DNA from: Hyperoodon ampullatus
Lineage: Eukaryota > Chordata > Mammalia > Artiodactyla > Ziphiidae
NCBI GenBank assembly: GCA_949752795.1
Contig: OX457058.1
Coordinates: forward strand, 156,188,353 to 156,252,352
Length of the DNA: 64,000 nt
Direction of reading: 5' to 3'
Shown one piece after another: positions 1 to 12,506 of this stretch. The position numbers and the translations under genes were made by a program. The notes beneath the pieces were generated by a model. The model was given only the letters and a program-made list of their open reading frames with translations, was not told where the DNA came from and made no database searches. Numbering within the stretch: the first letter of the stretch is position 1; the number at the start of each line of letters is the position of its first letter.

Positions 1-3000
1 AATGTGTTTTATTTTTAACATATTTGGGGTACACAGGCTAGGATATATCATATGTTCTTATATGTGTCAAAGTCATTGATAATGACTCAAGATCCCTAAG
101 TAGCAATTGGATTATTTTCTGTATTATATCTAACCCCAAAGAGTCTGAAATTATTTTAAAGACACATTAATCCACTACTCTTTGGCTCTTGATTGTTTAT
201 AGTAAGAAAGAAAAAAATATATTGAATTAGGTTTTTATTTTATGTTTCTCATATATGCAGAGTATATAATTTAGAAATTAAGTGCAATTTCTGGACAGCC
301 TAGCCAACATCTAGCTGTGACTTGCAACCTCTCAATTTGGACTAGGAATTTTTTATGTCTGATTCAGTACTTGGCTGGTAAATATCTCTTTCTATCTTGA
401 GGCCAGCTTTGCTGCAGAGACCAAGGCATGTATTGGCTAGAAATTCGATTCCACAACTGCAGACGGTAAACATCTGAGAGAAGCACACGTGCTTCATCTT
501 GAGACTGGTGTCAATAAATAAAAAGGACATTGGTTTGGTGCCATTTTGCCCACAGCCATTTGGGTTCGGCTACATTTTTATAAATTAAGCCAACTGAGAT
601 GGTTGGTGTTCCCAAATCACCTTCATACAAATGCCCAATTCTAGTGCCACATTCCTTGGTGGCATTTTCAGGAGGTTACAAGGAGTGCTCCCAAGCGACT
701 CTTCCATGCTTAACTCCTAAATGTTCAGAATTATTTTTGTGGGCTCCGTCTGGTTGTGCACATGTGTCTTTAAGTCTGGCCATGTACTACCCTTATTTCT
801 TGATGTTTATCCTGACTAATGGAAAATCCTTTTTCTGGACCATATGCCTTGGGGTTGGCTGTATGGTTGTGGGAAGGCTCTTGTAACCACGGCCTGTGCT
901 CTGTCCAGTCCAATGTTGCCCTGCCCCTGCTCTGCTGATGTGGCTCTGACGAGGCCTGCTCCACCTGGTCTGTGCATCCCCTGTCTGTGCTGTCTCTGGA
1001 GAACCCGTAGAGCATTTCAATTGTCTGTTCGCGTGATGTTGATTATGTCGATTGTGTTTTCATTTCTGTGATGTTACCCTGGTTTGCTGTACCTCTTACT
1101 AACCTCTGGTTATTGTTTTCGCCTTTTCTGTTCTTTTGCTAACAAAGTTGCATTGACCAAAGCTGACCTGCAAGGTAGAGAAGGTTCTTGTTCCCATGAC
1201 CACTTTGGACTGAAATATGTCCTGGGTAACCCTTGGTATCATATCTTTAGAGGACTTGAAGCTGTCACACCTCTTGGACAGCAGCGGTTATGGGGAGGGG
1301 GCTGAACCCTGTGTTCTTTATGAACAGTGGCAGAAAACCCAAATCATTACATGAAAAATAACAACCAAGGCGAGGCGTCTTGTGGATGGGAATATGATTT
1401 CATTTTGGGGGGACCAGAGAGGTTTGACAGCATCCTATATTGTGACTACCCACAGGCATATTAATCCACTTCTGGAAATGCCTCTCCAAGTAGTTGCCAT
1501 GGAGGGGTTGGCTCCTTTTAATTTATTCACTAGAGACAGAAGACAGCACTTGGAGAAAGAAAAAAAAAATAAAAGCCCATCTGAGTTCTTAATTTATTAT
1601 TTTCTGGGTCAGGGAGGTCATTTCTCAGAGCAGGACTTTTGAGTGCTTAGACCTTATGAAAGATAATGCCATTTTCTCTTAACTCATTTTAAAGAAATCT
1701 TTTAGGCATTTGGGAGATATTAATCTCATTAAAACATTCTAGAGTTTTATGTCTCCTGTTGGGGATTTTGATTGAGCACTTTAATTTCCTGTTTTGTGAT
1801 TCTAAAGAAGAAAAGTACTCTTGGGGAAGAAGAAGATCTATCGATCTATTGATTTTATCCTGAATACCCTTTAAAATGCCTGCATGTTAGATATCAGTGG
1901 ATATTTACTGCACATACTGCTTCTTCTACCATTCAAAGAGGCATCTTTCAAAGTCTGTAATGGTTCACCTGTCCTGTCGTGTCAGGCTACTTTGACTCAG
2001 AGTAGCAAGACGAGAACCTGCATTTTAGGTATCTTTCAGCTGATAGTTAAGGGGACAATTGAGACTTGGATGGCCTCTGCGAATTTGCAATCAGCACAAA
2101 TTTTTAAGAAGTGGTTAAGACAAAGGTAGCTTTAAAAATTACTTTTCACCTAAAAGATCATTTACTTTGCAGTGACTTGTTGTATGTCATGAAGGTAACC
2201 AGTACAAGTGTCTCTCTCGGGTGGATATCAACTAGATGAGGTCTCTTGAGCCATTTTACTATAACTCTTCTTCATCCCCTCTTAGCAGATTCACAAATAT
2301 GCTAATATTTCATAAAATTAATGAAAAGAACATGCACTGGATTAGTACTTTGAAGTTCTAGGTAGCTGTACAATAGTTTTCAATTTCAAATATGTAGGGT
2401 CCTTTCAGTAATATGGAAGGCTGTTGTTTTTAGACACTCTATTCAATTTTCCAAATAGTTCTACTCCATGTCACTCTGTAAATGGAGGGTAGAGAGAAGG
2501 GGACAGGATTTGATCTATAATGAGACAATTCAAGGTTGTCAAAGCTCTTTGTGACCAGATTTATTAGATAAAACTAGACAACTGCATCTCTCCCTAGACT
2601 TTACTGTTCTTCATGGTAGTAACTATGGATTTTGAATCCCCAGAAACTTCCATGGGGACTCCATATGTAGCAAAATGATCTTAAAATTTCCATTCAAAGG
2701 AGAAATGGTTTGTAGGAATCATACAAAGAACTAGTGGATTTCTATGCCTACTATAAATTGTTGACCAAAGTGTAGATATAGATTTGGGGACATAATAGAG
2801 TGTCTTAATTTGCTCATTTATAGAAGCAGTCTAGTCATCAGTATGGTTTTTATGTAATTACTCCGTTGACCCAAACTCTCTTCCATTCTTGTAATGACTT
2901 AACCATCTCTTTGTGGCAGGAGCTGTTATTCTTTGTAATTATTCTGAGTCATCTTACTCCTTCCCAGTATTATGGAAAAGGACCTGTAGGATGTGAAGGC

Positions 3001-3250
3001 CTTTCCTTTTTATTTTCCTGACATTGGGGTATGGACCATTACTACTCATACTGGCTTTTTCAGATACAACCTGTGGGCACGGATAGGACTAATTAAGTGT
3101 GAAGGACAGTAAAAACATATGGCAAAGAAGTGAGGCAGTCTGAAAAGTAAAGGCACATCGTATTCATAAGGAAATATAACAGTGGGTCTAGGAAGTGGCA
3201 AGATGGGTCAGGGCAAGTCAACAGCTTGAATCCTCTTGTCATTCTGTTGC
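1..3250. other. Unique intronic sequence, nothing recognised
   Basis: A+T-rich sequence with no recognisable repeat head, tail or coding exon. A slightly richer patch at about 840-1010 has open frames on both strands but no splice context or family match. Diverged old repeats may be missed here. Confidence 0.5.
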
Positions 3251-3269
3251 TGGCGTGGTGTTTTTAAAA

Positions 3270-3985
3270 ATATTTATTTATTTGTTTGTTTGTTTGTTCA
3301 TTCATTCATTCATTCTTCTCCAGTGATTGTGCTGTTCAGTTTATCAGGAGCTTAGCTACTCCTGTGTATCAGATACTTAGCTAGGTACTGGGATTACAGG
3401 TGAGGTACAGTCTGACATCAAATAAACCCGTAGGATATCAGCCAGTAACTACAGTGCAGAGTGAAAACTGCTATGCTAGAGTGGACATGGAGCATGCAGT
3501 GTGTCTGTGTAAGAGGGCTGCTGCACTGTCTAGGGTCATGATGATCATGGTGGGTAGTCAGGGGATATTTTCTAGGCAGAGTTTGAACTGAGTCTGAAGG
3601 GCAACATGTTTTAGATGGATGAGAGGTGGAAGCTCACTTAAGAGCTTGGCCAGTTAGGGCACCTACAGGAAGCTCCACTGGGCTGAAATAATACTCACGT
3701 GGGGATGTGATGTACACAAAGCTGGAGCAGTAGGATGGAGACAGGTGATGACAGACCTTTTGTGTAAGGAGGTGGACTTCACCCCAAGGGCGCTGCAAGG
3801 AGGACAGAGACTTGGATCAGATTTTCATCTTTTCAAGATCACTCTGACACCAGAGTGGAGAATGGATGAGGAGGACAGGAAGTGGAAGCAGAGAGCGGTT
3901 AGGAGGGAAGTAGCGTATTCCAAGACAGAGGGAAGAGGTGTGTACCTGACAGTTGTTACTCTTGTGGGCTAAGAAGATAAACATG
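3270..3985 (-). repeat. L2 LINE relic (reverse orientation)
   Basis: The block opens with TTTATTTA, GTTT and ATTC tetranucleotide runs followed by text resembling the reversed L2 3' end (CTAGGTACTGGGATTACAGG). Further in it has GATCACTCTGACACCAGAGTGGAGAATGGAT and AAGTGGAAGCAGAGAGCGGTTAGGAGG-like text, which I recognise from the L2 interior. It is heavily diverged and the boundaries are approximate. Confidence 0.55.
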
Positions 3986-3989
3986 TTTC

Positions 3990-5189
3990 TCTCTCAGCTG
4001 AAACCTCTGAGGAGTGAGGAAGAAAAGGAGCTTTCTCTCCTGTGTATTTCCCTCCCACCCCTGCAGTGTTGCTTTCTTTCATAGCAGATGCTTTTACACA
4101 TCATGACCAAAGGTGTCAGGGAGGAACTTGATTGACGGCCCTGGTTTAGGTCACACTTTGCATCCCTCCAGGTTAAGAGAGGAAGTAGGGGCTCCCCTGA
4201 GGTCCATGGGAGGTGTTGCATTGCTGAGAGGTACAGTCCCTTGAAATCAAGGTCCCTTGAATAGAATAACAATATCTATGGACTTTTCAGAAGTAATTTT
4301 CTAATTCCTCTTTATTTGCAAGAGGGGTATTCCTAGAGAGGAAAAGATTCCCTAAGAGCATGTTCATTTAAGAAAGGCCCTGCTCAACTATAAAAGACAT
4401 ATTAAGTTTCATCTTTTGGGAGGGAGGCAGATGAGTCATAATCATGAGAAATAAAAAATAGCTCTTTATTGGTTTAGGGGATTAATCAGAATATCCTCTC
4501 CCTGCTTCCATTATAATGCCCCTTAGCAGCTTCTGTTTTTGGAGTTGAATGGCTTCTTTTCTAGAAATGTAAGTTGTCCCTCTGCCCATATGATGGGCAG
4601 GTGGGTAGGAGAGGGCCATGTATTGATCAGATTTGTTTCCAAGTGCTGCGTATCTTAAGTAAGTCAATAAATGTTTTGAGTTTGGATACCTTGAAAACCC
4701 AAAGGTCCTTTCAAGTCATTATATGTTAAGAGTTGGCATCAGCCAAATTCTTCTAATAGGTAATTCTACAACTTCCCTTACTGTGAGGACTATAGTTCCT
4801 CACTTCATTTTATCCAAAGCTAAGAGATGTATTACTTTCTCTATTGTATTTTGTGTAGTAAAGTATAGTGTTTGACCTCATAGAAAGCAGTTCCTCAAAG
4901 ATGGTTTGCATTATGGGAAATAATAAGAGAGACAGGAATTAAATGGAACTTTCCACAGTGGTTTCTGCCTCTTGTCTCTCAACGTTGCATGACAGAGGTT
5001 TTTCACAAAAGAACTGTAACTGTGACTTAACTACCTCAGTGTGTTCATTTCTGCAGTCCTGACCAATTACACACCCAACTAAAATGGGTAGAAATTGATT
5101 TTCCTTTCCAGCGGAATTGAGAATACCCTTTATTTGAGGGTTTCCTTAGTTCACGCACATGCTAAGGATATTGTGTCTCCGTGATGATG
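3990..5189. other. Unique intronic sequence, nothing recognised
   Basis: No repeat, exon or RNA gene can be supported in this stretch. Confidence 0.45.
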
Positions 5190-5425
5190 ACAACCTTGCA
5201 TGGCAGATATTGTTATCCCCAGTTCATGGATGACTTTATAGATTTTACATATATTATCTGATTCAATCCTTGTACCATGTGAGGTAGAAACAATTTCTCC
5301 TTTATATAGATGGGGAAACTGGGGTTCAGAGAATTTAGGTAATTAGCCCAAGATCACATTGCTAGTAAGTAATAAAGCTGGATTTTAAAGCTTATGGCCT
5401 TTCCCCTACTGTGCTGTATGGTGTG
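5190..5425 (-). repeat. MIR SINE (reverse orientation)
   Basis: The diagnostic reversed MIR core is present: GATGGGGAAACTGGGGTTCAGAG, then TTAGGTAATTAGCCCAAGATCACATTGCTAGTAAGTAA. It is preceded by the ATTATCTGATTCAATCCTTG segment. This is an old, pan-mammalian insertion. Confidence 0.8.
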
Positions 5426-8425
5426 AGTCTGGATTTGCATATTTCCAAAGCAGAAACAGTACAGAGATAACCAGAGAGTGTCCAAGTGTCCTCCAGCTGA
5501 CTTTATGATAGCTGGTTTTCATAGCAATACTATTTCAGTAAGTTCTAGATGATTTGTGCACAATGTTCATTAAAACAAAGTATTTTAAATTAGGTGTCTT
5601 TTTGTCCAGACTGGCCTTAGAAATCCCTTATCTCTCTCTCTCTTTTAAAAAATTCCCTCTACTGCTCCAACAAGCTGCTACATCAGTGCTGAGAAAAGAA
5701 GGAAAAGCAGAAAATGAGGTCCCAGTTTACATCTTCTGAGGCAGCACTGACTTTTGAGGACCTGTTCATGATTTTAAAAAGAAGGGATGATCTAATCATT
5801 TGACCTTTATTACCCAGGCATCCTCTGAAAGTAGGGTGGATTGAGCAAGAAGGCTTTAGGATGACACCGTTCTCTCACCTTTACACACACTCCAACAAGG
5901 GCAGGCATTACTGTTACCTCTCTTGTCTGGAAGTGTCACGTGGGTAAATTGCTTTACTCACCAAGTATAATTATTCTTTGCTGTTCATTGGCCATTGAGG
6001 GAAGTGCTGTGCTAGAGCTGGCACCAGCACAGGAATTTTCAGGAATTTTGTAAGCTTATTGGCATCATGTAACACATATTCGCTTAAAATTGGCTGTGGT
6101 GGGAGTATTTTACGCCATGAAAATCAGCTAACATAAATCTTACAGATCAGGTTTTATTACTTTTTTTTTCCCTCAGAGTTCTAGTTGTTAACAGGAACAT
6201 AGGAAATCAAAGGCCACTGGAGATAAAGAACTCATGAAGGCGTCTTGGTTACAACCATTTCCCATGCCCATCTTGACTTATTTTAACTCATTGTATGGTG
6301 AGAGGGCTGAAGTGATTGAGGAGAACCGGGGTGTTATTGAAACTGCCCCCATGTCCCACAACTGTTGGATTTTATTGTTGGTCTTTTTCGCTCATCTCCC
6401 TAACCAAGCAACTGTTTTGAACCCTTGCTTGAGGAGAGGAAGCCGTAAACACCTGAGCAGGCTTGATGAGCCCTGTCTCAGTGCCTTTCTGAGCATGAGC
6501 AAGGCATAGGTCCTGCCCTCAAGACGAAAAAATAAGATCTTGGGAACACAGCTGCTCTTAGGTCTTTCTGCCAATGAAATTTTATAATAACATTTAAGAC
6601 CCTGTTCTCTGACTTTGCTTAATCTTCTGTAAAGTGGGAACTAGAGCATTCACTTCTCAGCTGGCTCTTTATGAAGAGGGATGCTTGACACACTTAAGGA
6701 TCATTGCTTTCTTATTTTAAAATTAAATAGAAGTGAGTTGGGTTTCTGCCAATTAAAAGGGATGCATCTTATGTTGCCTGTAAATGACTCCCTTTGGAAA
6801 ACCCAAGAGGACCCAATGCTGTAAATGTAGAAGTACTTTGAGAGCTACAGAAGTATTTTTGTTGCAGGGACCAAGACATACTTGCAGCTAAATAAGGATA
6901 ACCTTAACCCTAATGTCAAGAAGACCTTTCATGAAGCCTCAACACTTTAATTCTTATATTTTAGCAATAGAGACTAGATTGCTCAGGAAGTTGGTAAGGG
7001 TCCTTCACACATACACACATATGCACAGATACATCTATCTATTTATATTCATCTTCCTTTTTTTGTTCTTTCTTTTTCTCTTTCCCACTCAATTACTGCA
7101 CAGTCATCCTTCCTCTATGAAACAATGTAAATTTTAAAATGTAAAAGCGGAAGGGTTTATGAACTTACAAAAGTGGGAAATAAAATTGAAGGTGGAAGAT
7201 ATCTCTTTAAGCAGCCCATGGCAGCTCTCATACAGCTTCTTCCCATGGCAGCTGGGCTTTATATGGGGCCAGCAAACCCTCTGACTGGCACAGAGTTCTA
7301 CTGTGGTGATGCTTCGCAATCAGTTTCCAGTCACAGATTCTAAGCCCTCTGACAAACACCTCATGCTGTGTGATTAAAGATGATGAATATTGTTAAACCA
7401 GCCCCACCAGTGGGATACCAGCCTTGCCCTTTAGGATAAATGGATATTGGGAATCAGCCCAGATGTATCATTCCAGGCTCCCCCACTCACCAAGCCTATC
7501 TTTCCATTATGGCCAAGACCAGCTGGTGCTGGTTATTTATCCATTTTAAATTGGGATGTTTGAGGCATAGGTTTGGTTAAGTCCTACTTAGGCATTAACA
7601 GATATACACTCTGATACAAGTGTCCTGTGCTTCCAACAGCACTTCTGTCTCAAGGACCTGCAAGTAATAAAAGGCAGTCTGTCAACTTTTGATTTTTCGA
7701 GACCTTGAAGAGGAGTTGATGGAGTCAGTTTGCATGTACAGCAAAGGTGGATTTTAGCAGTAACAGGCATGAAATGACTGTCTGGGACAATTCTTAAAAA
7801 TAAAAACAACCCCAGATTCAAGCAGAATAATGAGAAATTTGTGGCAGCCATCAGAGTTATCATGTGAAAAAAATAAAGAAAAAAGACACAGTGCAGTGCT
7901 TTCCAGTAAACTAAAAACAGAGCTGGGAGTTAAAACCGAAAACCTACAAACATCATTGACAACTTACTTAGTCCTTTCATGCATATGTCTGTTGCCTTGT
8001 CACTTTCCCTACTACACAAAGAAAGTCACCATCCATTCTCAAAAGAATATGTGACTATTTTAGTAAGGATTCATTACATATTTAATACTGAAGCTTTAGT
8101 GTAGTTTGTAGTTACTATTAATAATTTAAAAACTTTCTAAATATGTAATTCCAAAGGTTTATGTTATCTTAGAGTATCTGGAATTTTAGGTTGATTTGGA
8201 AGAATGTTTTAGATAAAATTATTAAGTCTTCAGAAATATCTGTTATGTTTATAAACATACACATTTGATATAGATTTTTGTTCATATAGTTAGACAAAAC
8301 TAGATCTTCCTGTTTATTTTTAATTGAATTTTGAACTGAAATAGCATTTGAAAATTTTCTTTGTTAAAACAGCCACATCCTTACATTAAATGTAGGTTAG
8401 AGTACTCTTGCTAATCTAATGGCAA
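5426..8425. other. Unique intronic sequence with minor simple repeats
   Basis: No exon or clear transposon is visible. There is a short CACATA-rich stretch near 7008-7030 and a T-rich run near 7050-7080. The rest is A+T-rich unique sequence. Confidence 0.45.
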
Positions 8426-8426
8426 G

Positions 8427-8444
8427 ACACACACACACACACAC
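8427..8444. repeat. (AC)9 microsatellite
   Basis: Nine uninterrupted AC units at the left edge of the MIR described next. Confidence 0.9.
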
Positions 8445-8489
8445 CCTCTGGTTTATCCACATCCATAGAGGTTAGGTGGATCAGAGGTT

Positions 8490-8844
8490 AGATGGATCAG
8501 TTGTAGAGTTAGCAAGCTTGGGTTTGAGACCTCACCCTGCTACTTGTTACCCGTGGGACCTTGCAAAAAAATCACCGGACAGTTCTGTGACTTACTTTAC
8601 TTTTCTGAAATCCTTACCTTCCAACTTGATCATCAGTCAAAAAATTCTTTTGAAGGGCCTCCCTGGTGGCGCAGTGGTTGAGAGTCCGCCTGCTGATGCA
8701 GGGGATACGGGTTCGTGCCCCGGTCTGGGAGGATCCCATATGCCGCGGAGCGGCTGGGCCCGTGAGCCATGGCCGCTGAGCCTGCGCATCCAGAGCCTGT
8801 GCTCCGCAACGGGAGAGGCCACAACAGTGAGAGGCCCGCGTACC

Positions 8845-8879
<35 letters not shown>

Positions 8880-9060
8880 CTTTTGTTTTTGAAGTTCTGG
8901 ATGTCTTCCATGAGAAAATCGTTCCTGTTTTTCTGATTCTTTCATTCTTATAATTGCTTTATCATGTGTTTATGAAGACTAAATGAACTAGTATCTGAAA
9001 CACGCTTAGTACGTTGTCTGGCACATGATAAGTGCTAGGTAAGTCCATTGTTTTGTTATT
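8490..9060 (+). repeat. MIR SINE, split by a CHR SINE
   Basis: The left half (GCTTGGGTTTGAGACCTCACCCTGCTACTTGTTACCCGTGGGACCTTGC) carries the MIR tRNA-like head and core. The right half (AGACTAAATGAACTAG ... GTACGTTGTCTGGCACATGATAAGTGCTAGGTAAG) is the MIR 3' part. The CHR copy at 8655-8872 separates them, which dates the MIR as older. Confidence 0.7.
8655..8872 (+). mobile_element. CHR-family SINE, short poly(A) form
   Basis: It starts GGGCCTCCCTGGTGGCGCAG, has tRNA-type A- and B-box sequence (B box GGGTTCGTGCC) and ends in a run of about 30 A. The flanking target duplication AAAAAATTCTTTTG is present at 8639-8652 and after the A-run at about 8872-8885. It is non-coding; apparent frames across it are by-products of the SINE sequence. 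Confidence 0.93.
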
Positions 9061-9178
9061 GTTATATCCTTGGTCTGATTCATATAAGATCAAATTTTAT
9101 CAATGGATGTGCAGTCGGAAACATTGTTTGAAGTTTTTCTTTTTCCTTTTTTCCAGAGCATTTTGGTATGTTTCTTTA

Positions 9179-9307
9179 CCTTTTCTTTTTTCTTCCTTTC
9201 TTTTCTTCTCCCTTCCTTCCTTCTCTCTCTCTCTCCCTCCCTCCCTCCTTCCCTCCTTCCCTTCCCTTCCATTCCCTTCCCTTCCCTTTTCTCTCTCTCT
9301 CTCTCTC
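9179..9307. repeat. Polypyrimidine (CT/CCTT) tract
   Basis: 129 bases on the + strand with a single purine (A at 9271), so 92 bases are uninterrupted pyrimidine. It is made of (CTTT), (CCTT), (CTCT) and (CCCTT) units. It will appear as C/U in the sense pre-mRNA of the host gene, about 4 kb before the exon. Confidence 0.95.
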
Positions 9308-9449
9308 AATTTTGAAGACAGTATGAGAATATGAGAAATAGATACAGATATAAGATGTAGTCTATTCAGGAAAGGATGTCCTTTAATAGTTTGAAATAAG
9401 AAAAGGAGCTTATATTGCCATTTAGAAAGTGTTTTAGAGTCTAGTCCAA

Positions 9450-9600
9450 ACTTGCATTCATTCAACACAGTTATTGCATACTGTCCCTGGGCATTGGGGA
9501 CCCAAGAGTCTTTGTCCCAACATCTGCTGAGATTAAATGAGTCTAATAGTTAAATCAGAAGAGGAAATGTGGTCAATTAAATACCACCACTACCCCCAAA
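9450..9600 (-). repeat. Probable L2 3'-end relic (reverse orientation)
   Basis: CATTCATTCAACACAGTTATTGCATACTGTCCCTGGGCATTGGGGA resembles the reversed L2 terminus (TTCATTCAACAAATATTTATTGAG...). It is short and diverged. Confidence 0.5.
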
Positions 9601-9728
9601 ATGTTTGGTTCCAAGTAGAAAATTGCTTATATAAATTGATACTTGTAAATTCTGTGGATAAATTAGCTAGGAAAACCACATGGCTTTAAGTCACAAAAGA
9701 ATGACTTTATTTCTTTATTTTTTTATTC

Positions 9729-10022
9729 TCTTGTTTTTTTTTAATTTCATCTATTAAGTAGAAGTATGTTTTTATTTTATTTTTTTAAATTTCTTCCAAC
9801 GTCTTTTGAATTTTCTTTTTAAAAAAAAAATTTATCGGAGTATAGTTGATTTACAATGTTGTGTTAGTTTCATGTGTACAGCAAAGTGAATCAGTTATAC
9901 ATATACATATATCCACTCTTTTTTAGATCCTTTTCCCATATAGGCCATTACAGAGTACTGAGTAGAGTTCCCTGTGCTATACAGTAGGTCCTTATTAGTT
10001 ATCTATTTTATATATGGTAGTG
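9729..10022 (-). mobile_element. L1 3' fragment (reverse orientation)
   Basis: It contains the reversed L1 3' UTR text GTATAGTTGATTTACAATG, CAGCAAAGTGAATCAGTTATAC and CTGTGCTATACAGTAGGTCC, preceded by a T-rich reversed poly(A). TCTTGTTTTTTT at 9729 and TCTTGTTCTTT at 10023 may be the target duplication. It is 5' truncated and non-coding. Confidence 0.85.
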
Positions 10023-10035
10023 TCTTGTTCTTTCT

Positions 10036-10790
10036 TTCATTCAATAATATTTTCTGAGCCTCTACTTTACACTGAATACTTTATCAAAAACTAGAGATAT
10101 AAAAGGTAAGCAAAACAGACAAGACTTCTGCCCTCAAGGAACTCATATTCCAGAAGGATGAGACAGACAATAAAGAATTTAATAAATAACTTACAGTCCA
10201 TGTAATTGTTGTGAGTTAAATAAAGTGGGAAATAGGCTGGAGAGTAAATGAAATGCTGATGGGGACTTCCTTAAATAGGATCATCTGAAGAAAGATCATT
10301 TTGAGCTGAAACTTAAAGAATAAATGAACCAGTCATTTGAAAATCTGCAGGAAGGACATTTCAGGCTATGGGTTGGGCAAGAGCAAAGGACCTTGAAGGT
10401 AGGGATGGTCTTGAAGTGTTAGAGCAGGGGTCCTTGAACGGAGCAGCTTCAGAACCACCCAGAGGGCTTGTCACAGCTCAGGTTCCTGAGCCCCGCCTCC
10501 AGCCAGTAGGTCTGGGTGGAGCCTGAAAACATGCATTTCTCACAAGCTCCCAGGGGTTGCAGGTGCTGTTAACTCTGACTCAGGCCTACGCTGTGAGCAC
10601 CATTGTGTTAGAGAGGAATTGGAAGGAGGAAGGGATGGCTGGAGCGTGGTATGCTGGAGGTGAGTAGTAGGAAATGAGTCTGGAGGAGGAGGCAGGGGCC
10701 CTGGGATCTCACCCTAGAAAGGAAGTACGATTTCAGGCTCAGATGGATGAGAAGTCATTGCAGGTTCTCCTGGTCCTCACTGAAACCCTG
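10036..10790 (-). repeat. L2 LINE relic (reverse orientation), split by MER5A
   Basis: It starts TTCATTCAATAATATTTTCTGAGCC and continues with AAGCAAAACAGACAAGACTTCTGCCCTCAAGGAACTCATATTCCAG, the reversed L2 3' region. Text past the MER5A (TAGTAGGAAATGAGTCTGGAGGAGGAGGCAGGGGCC) continues the same element. The split is bounded by a duplicated TGTTAGAG. Confidence 0.75.
10425..10605 (+). mobile_element. MER5A-type hAT DNA transposon with intact 8-bp target duplication
   Basis: 181 bases, starting CAGGGGTCC and ending GAGCACCATTG (imperfect terminal inverted repeats). It has the MER5A interior (CCGCCTCCAGCCAGTAGGTCTGGGTGGAGCCTG, TGCATTTCTCACAAGCTCCCAGG). The 8-bp sequence TGTTAGAG lies directly on both sides (10417-10424 and 10606-10613), as expected for hAT transposition. 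It is non-autonomous and encodes nothing. Confidence 0.85.
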
Positions 10791-11091
10791 AAACTGCCTT
10801 GTTCTTAGACAATTACTGTGTAGTCAGTCTTTGAGGGTTATCTGATTCTGAATGGCATTCGCACCTTAATGCGTGGGAAACAAATCCCGTGGACTTTGGA
10901 AATGGCCTATAATTCCTTCTGTATGGGATTCTGACCAACCTTTGACAAACGGGACTGATTGCTTGCTTTGCAGAGAACCATTCTCCCATGCCCAGGTTTT
11001 AGAAGTATGAGATAATGGCAAATCCAGAGGCTGCAATTCAGATCAGCTCCACATTTACTGAAACAGTTTCTCTGCGTCTGGCACAGCGTAG

Positions 11092-11156
11092 GACGTAACC
11101 AAAGCATAGTACATGCTTGGTACATCAGGGACATAACCAAAGCATAGTACATGCTT
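11092..11156. repeat. Short direct duplication, 27-bp units at 38-bp spacing
   Basis: GACGTAACCAAAGCATAGTACATGCTT at 11092-11118 recurs as GACATAACCAAAGCATAGTACATGCTT at 11130-11156, with one mismatch. It is a small local duplication in otherwise unassigned sequence. Confidence 0.95.
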
Positions 11157-11159
11157 TCT

Positions 11160-11450
11160 AACTGTAGGCAGCATTCACTCTTTTGGGGACAAATAGTAAA
11201 AAAATGTGAAAGAATTAGAGGATTATGTAAGCAGAGTACAGTGCCATGTGTAATAAAGTGTTAAATATTATCATATATCAATGTTAGTGATGCGGATAAT
11301 ACGTGCCGTGGCCACTAGGAAGTGGGAGAATTGTTGTCTGAAGTTACTGGGGAATGTCTGATATCCAGGGGGCATTTTAGCTGGTCCTTAGAAAATGGTT
11401 AAAATTTGGCTAAAGGGGAAGAGAAAGACACAGGAAAACTTTTGTCTTCA
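11160..11450 (-). repeat. Possible L2 relic (reverse orientation)
   Basis: GCATTCACTCTTTTGGGGACAAATAGTAAAAAAATGTG and the following GTGTTAAATATTATC ... GTTACTGGGGAATGTC pattern suggest a diverged reversed L2. The match is weak. Confidence 0.3.
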
Positions 11451-11454
11451 GATT

Positions 11455-12490
11455 CAGTGAACATGCAAAGAATTATTGTTTTCCCAAAGTTTTTGCTGTT
11501 CTGCTGCCTTTCAAGGGAAAGCTTTCCATGTGTTTCTGATTCTTGAGCACAATTGAATTACTAGCCCATTGTCTGGTGAGAGCTGTTTGGTCAGGGAGCC
11601 CCATGGACTTCCCAGAAGCTTTTGTCCTTTGAAAGAAGCTGTCGTGATTTGCCATTGTTAATGAGCCTTGTACTACACAATGCTCAAGTTTAAGACCCAC
11701 TGAGAACATGACCATGAACCTCCTTTCATCTCCACATGGGGGAACCACATGGCATACAGGAGCTGCAGAAACCCAGCAGCTATGCTGCTCCCCCAGTATT
11801 AGTAATTGTCTTGAAGTTTCTTATATCATATCCTAACAGCTTTGTATTAGGAGTGATGGTCTGTACTGCTTCTCCCCTTCATGAATAAATACAAAATGTC
11901 TTGCCACCCAGAAGACAACCCCTTTGTAGTCATGCATCTGTTTTGAATATGCATCCTTAGGACCCGTTAGGCTTATAGTTCAATATTCTGTGCCTGTGTG
12001 AGGCTTAGCCTGGAAATTGTGGAATATGCACTTACTGCAATGGATATATTTTTACTGTGTCAAGTGCTTTTTTGCATCAGATCCTGACTACTACATTTGA
12101 TGAGTCAAAGGGCACACCTCCTTTGCTGAGGCTTTCTGGGAAATTCATGGAGTTATCCTGAATATTAAGATATTTCCTGTTAGCTTAGATAATTCCAAAA
12201 GTGTAGGTTTATCTTTAATGCCAAGATAGAGGCAGAAGGTAGAAGTGAAAAAGAGAATGGTTAAAGAGAGGTCTCAGGATGACCTAGGAAAGATGGCAGT
12301 CTGTAAGGCAGAGATCACCAAACTTTTTCAGTTGCTCACTCATATCTGCAAAAGGTTTTGAGAATGTCCCCAAGGTAGGTATACTTAAAGAAAATGAACA
12401 TAATTTCTAATATTTTCTTCCTATACCTCAAATACACCCTCTGGTATATGCACACTCTGTTTGAATACATTCTTCTGTAAACCTATAGCA
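11455..12490. other. Unassigned intronic sequence
   Basis: No element or exon is recognised. About 11500-11760 is balanced in composition and non-repetitive. About 12290-12400 has a possible old DNA-transposon flavour (ATCACCAAACTTTTTC) that I cannot assign. Confidence 0.4.
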
Positions 12491-12506
12491 GCAGAGTGGT
12501 GCCGTG

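Noticed and set aside
8655..8740. tRNA gene
   Set aside because: A- and B-box-like sequence is the head of a tRNA-derived SINE; there is no complete cloverleaf, and the element continues into SINE body and poly(A). The same applies to all CHR copies.
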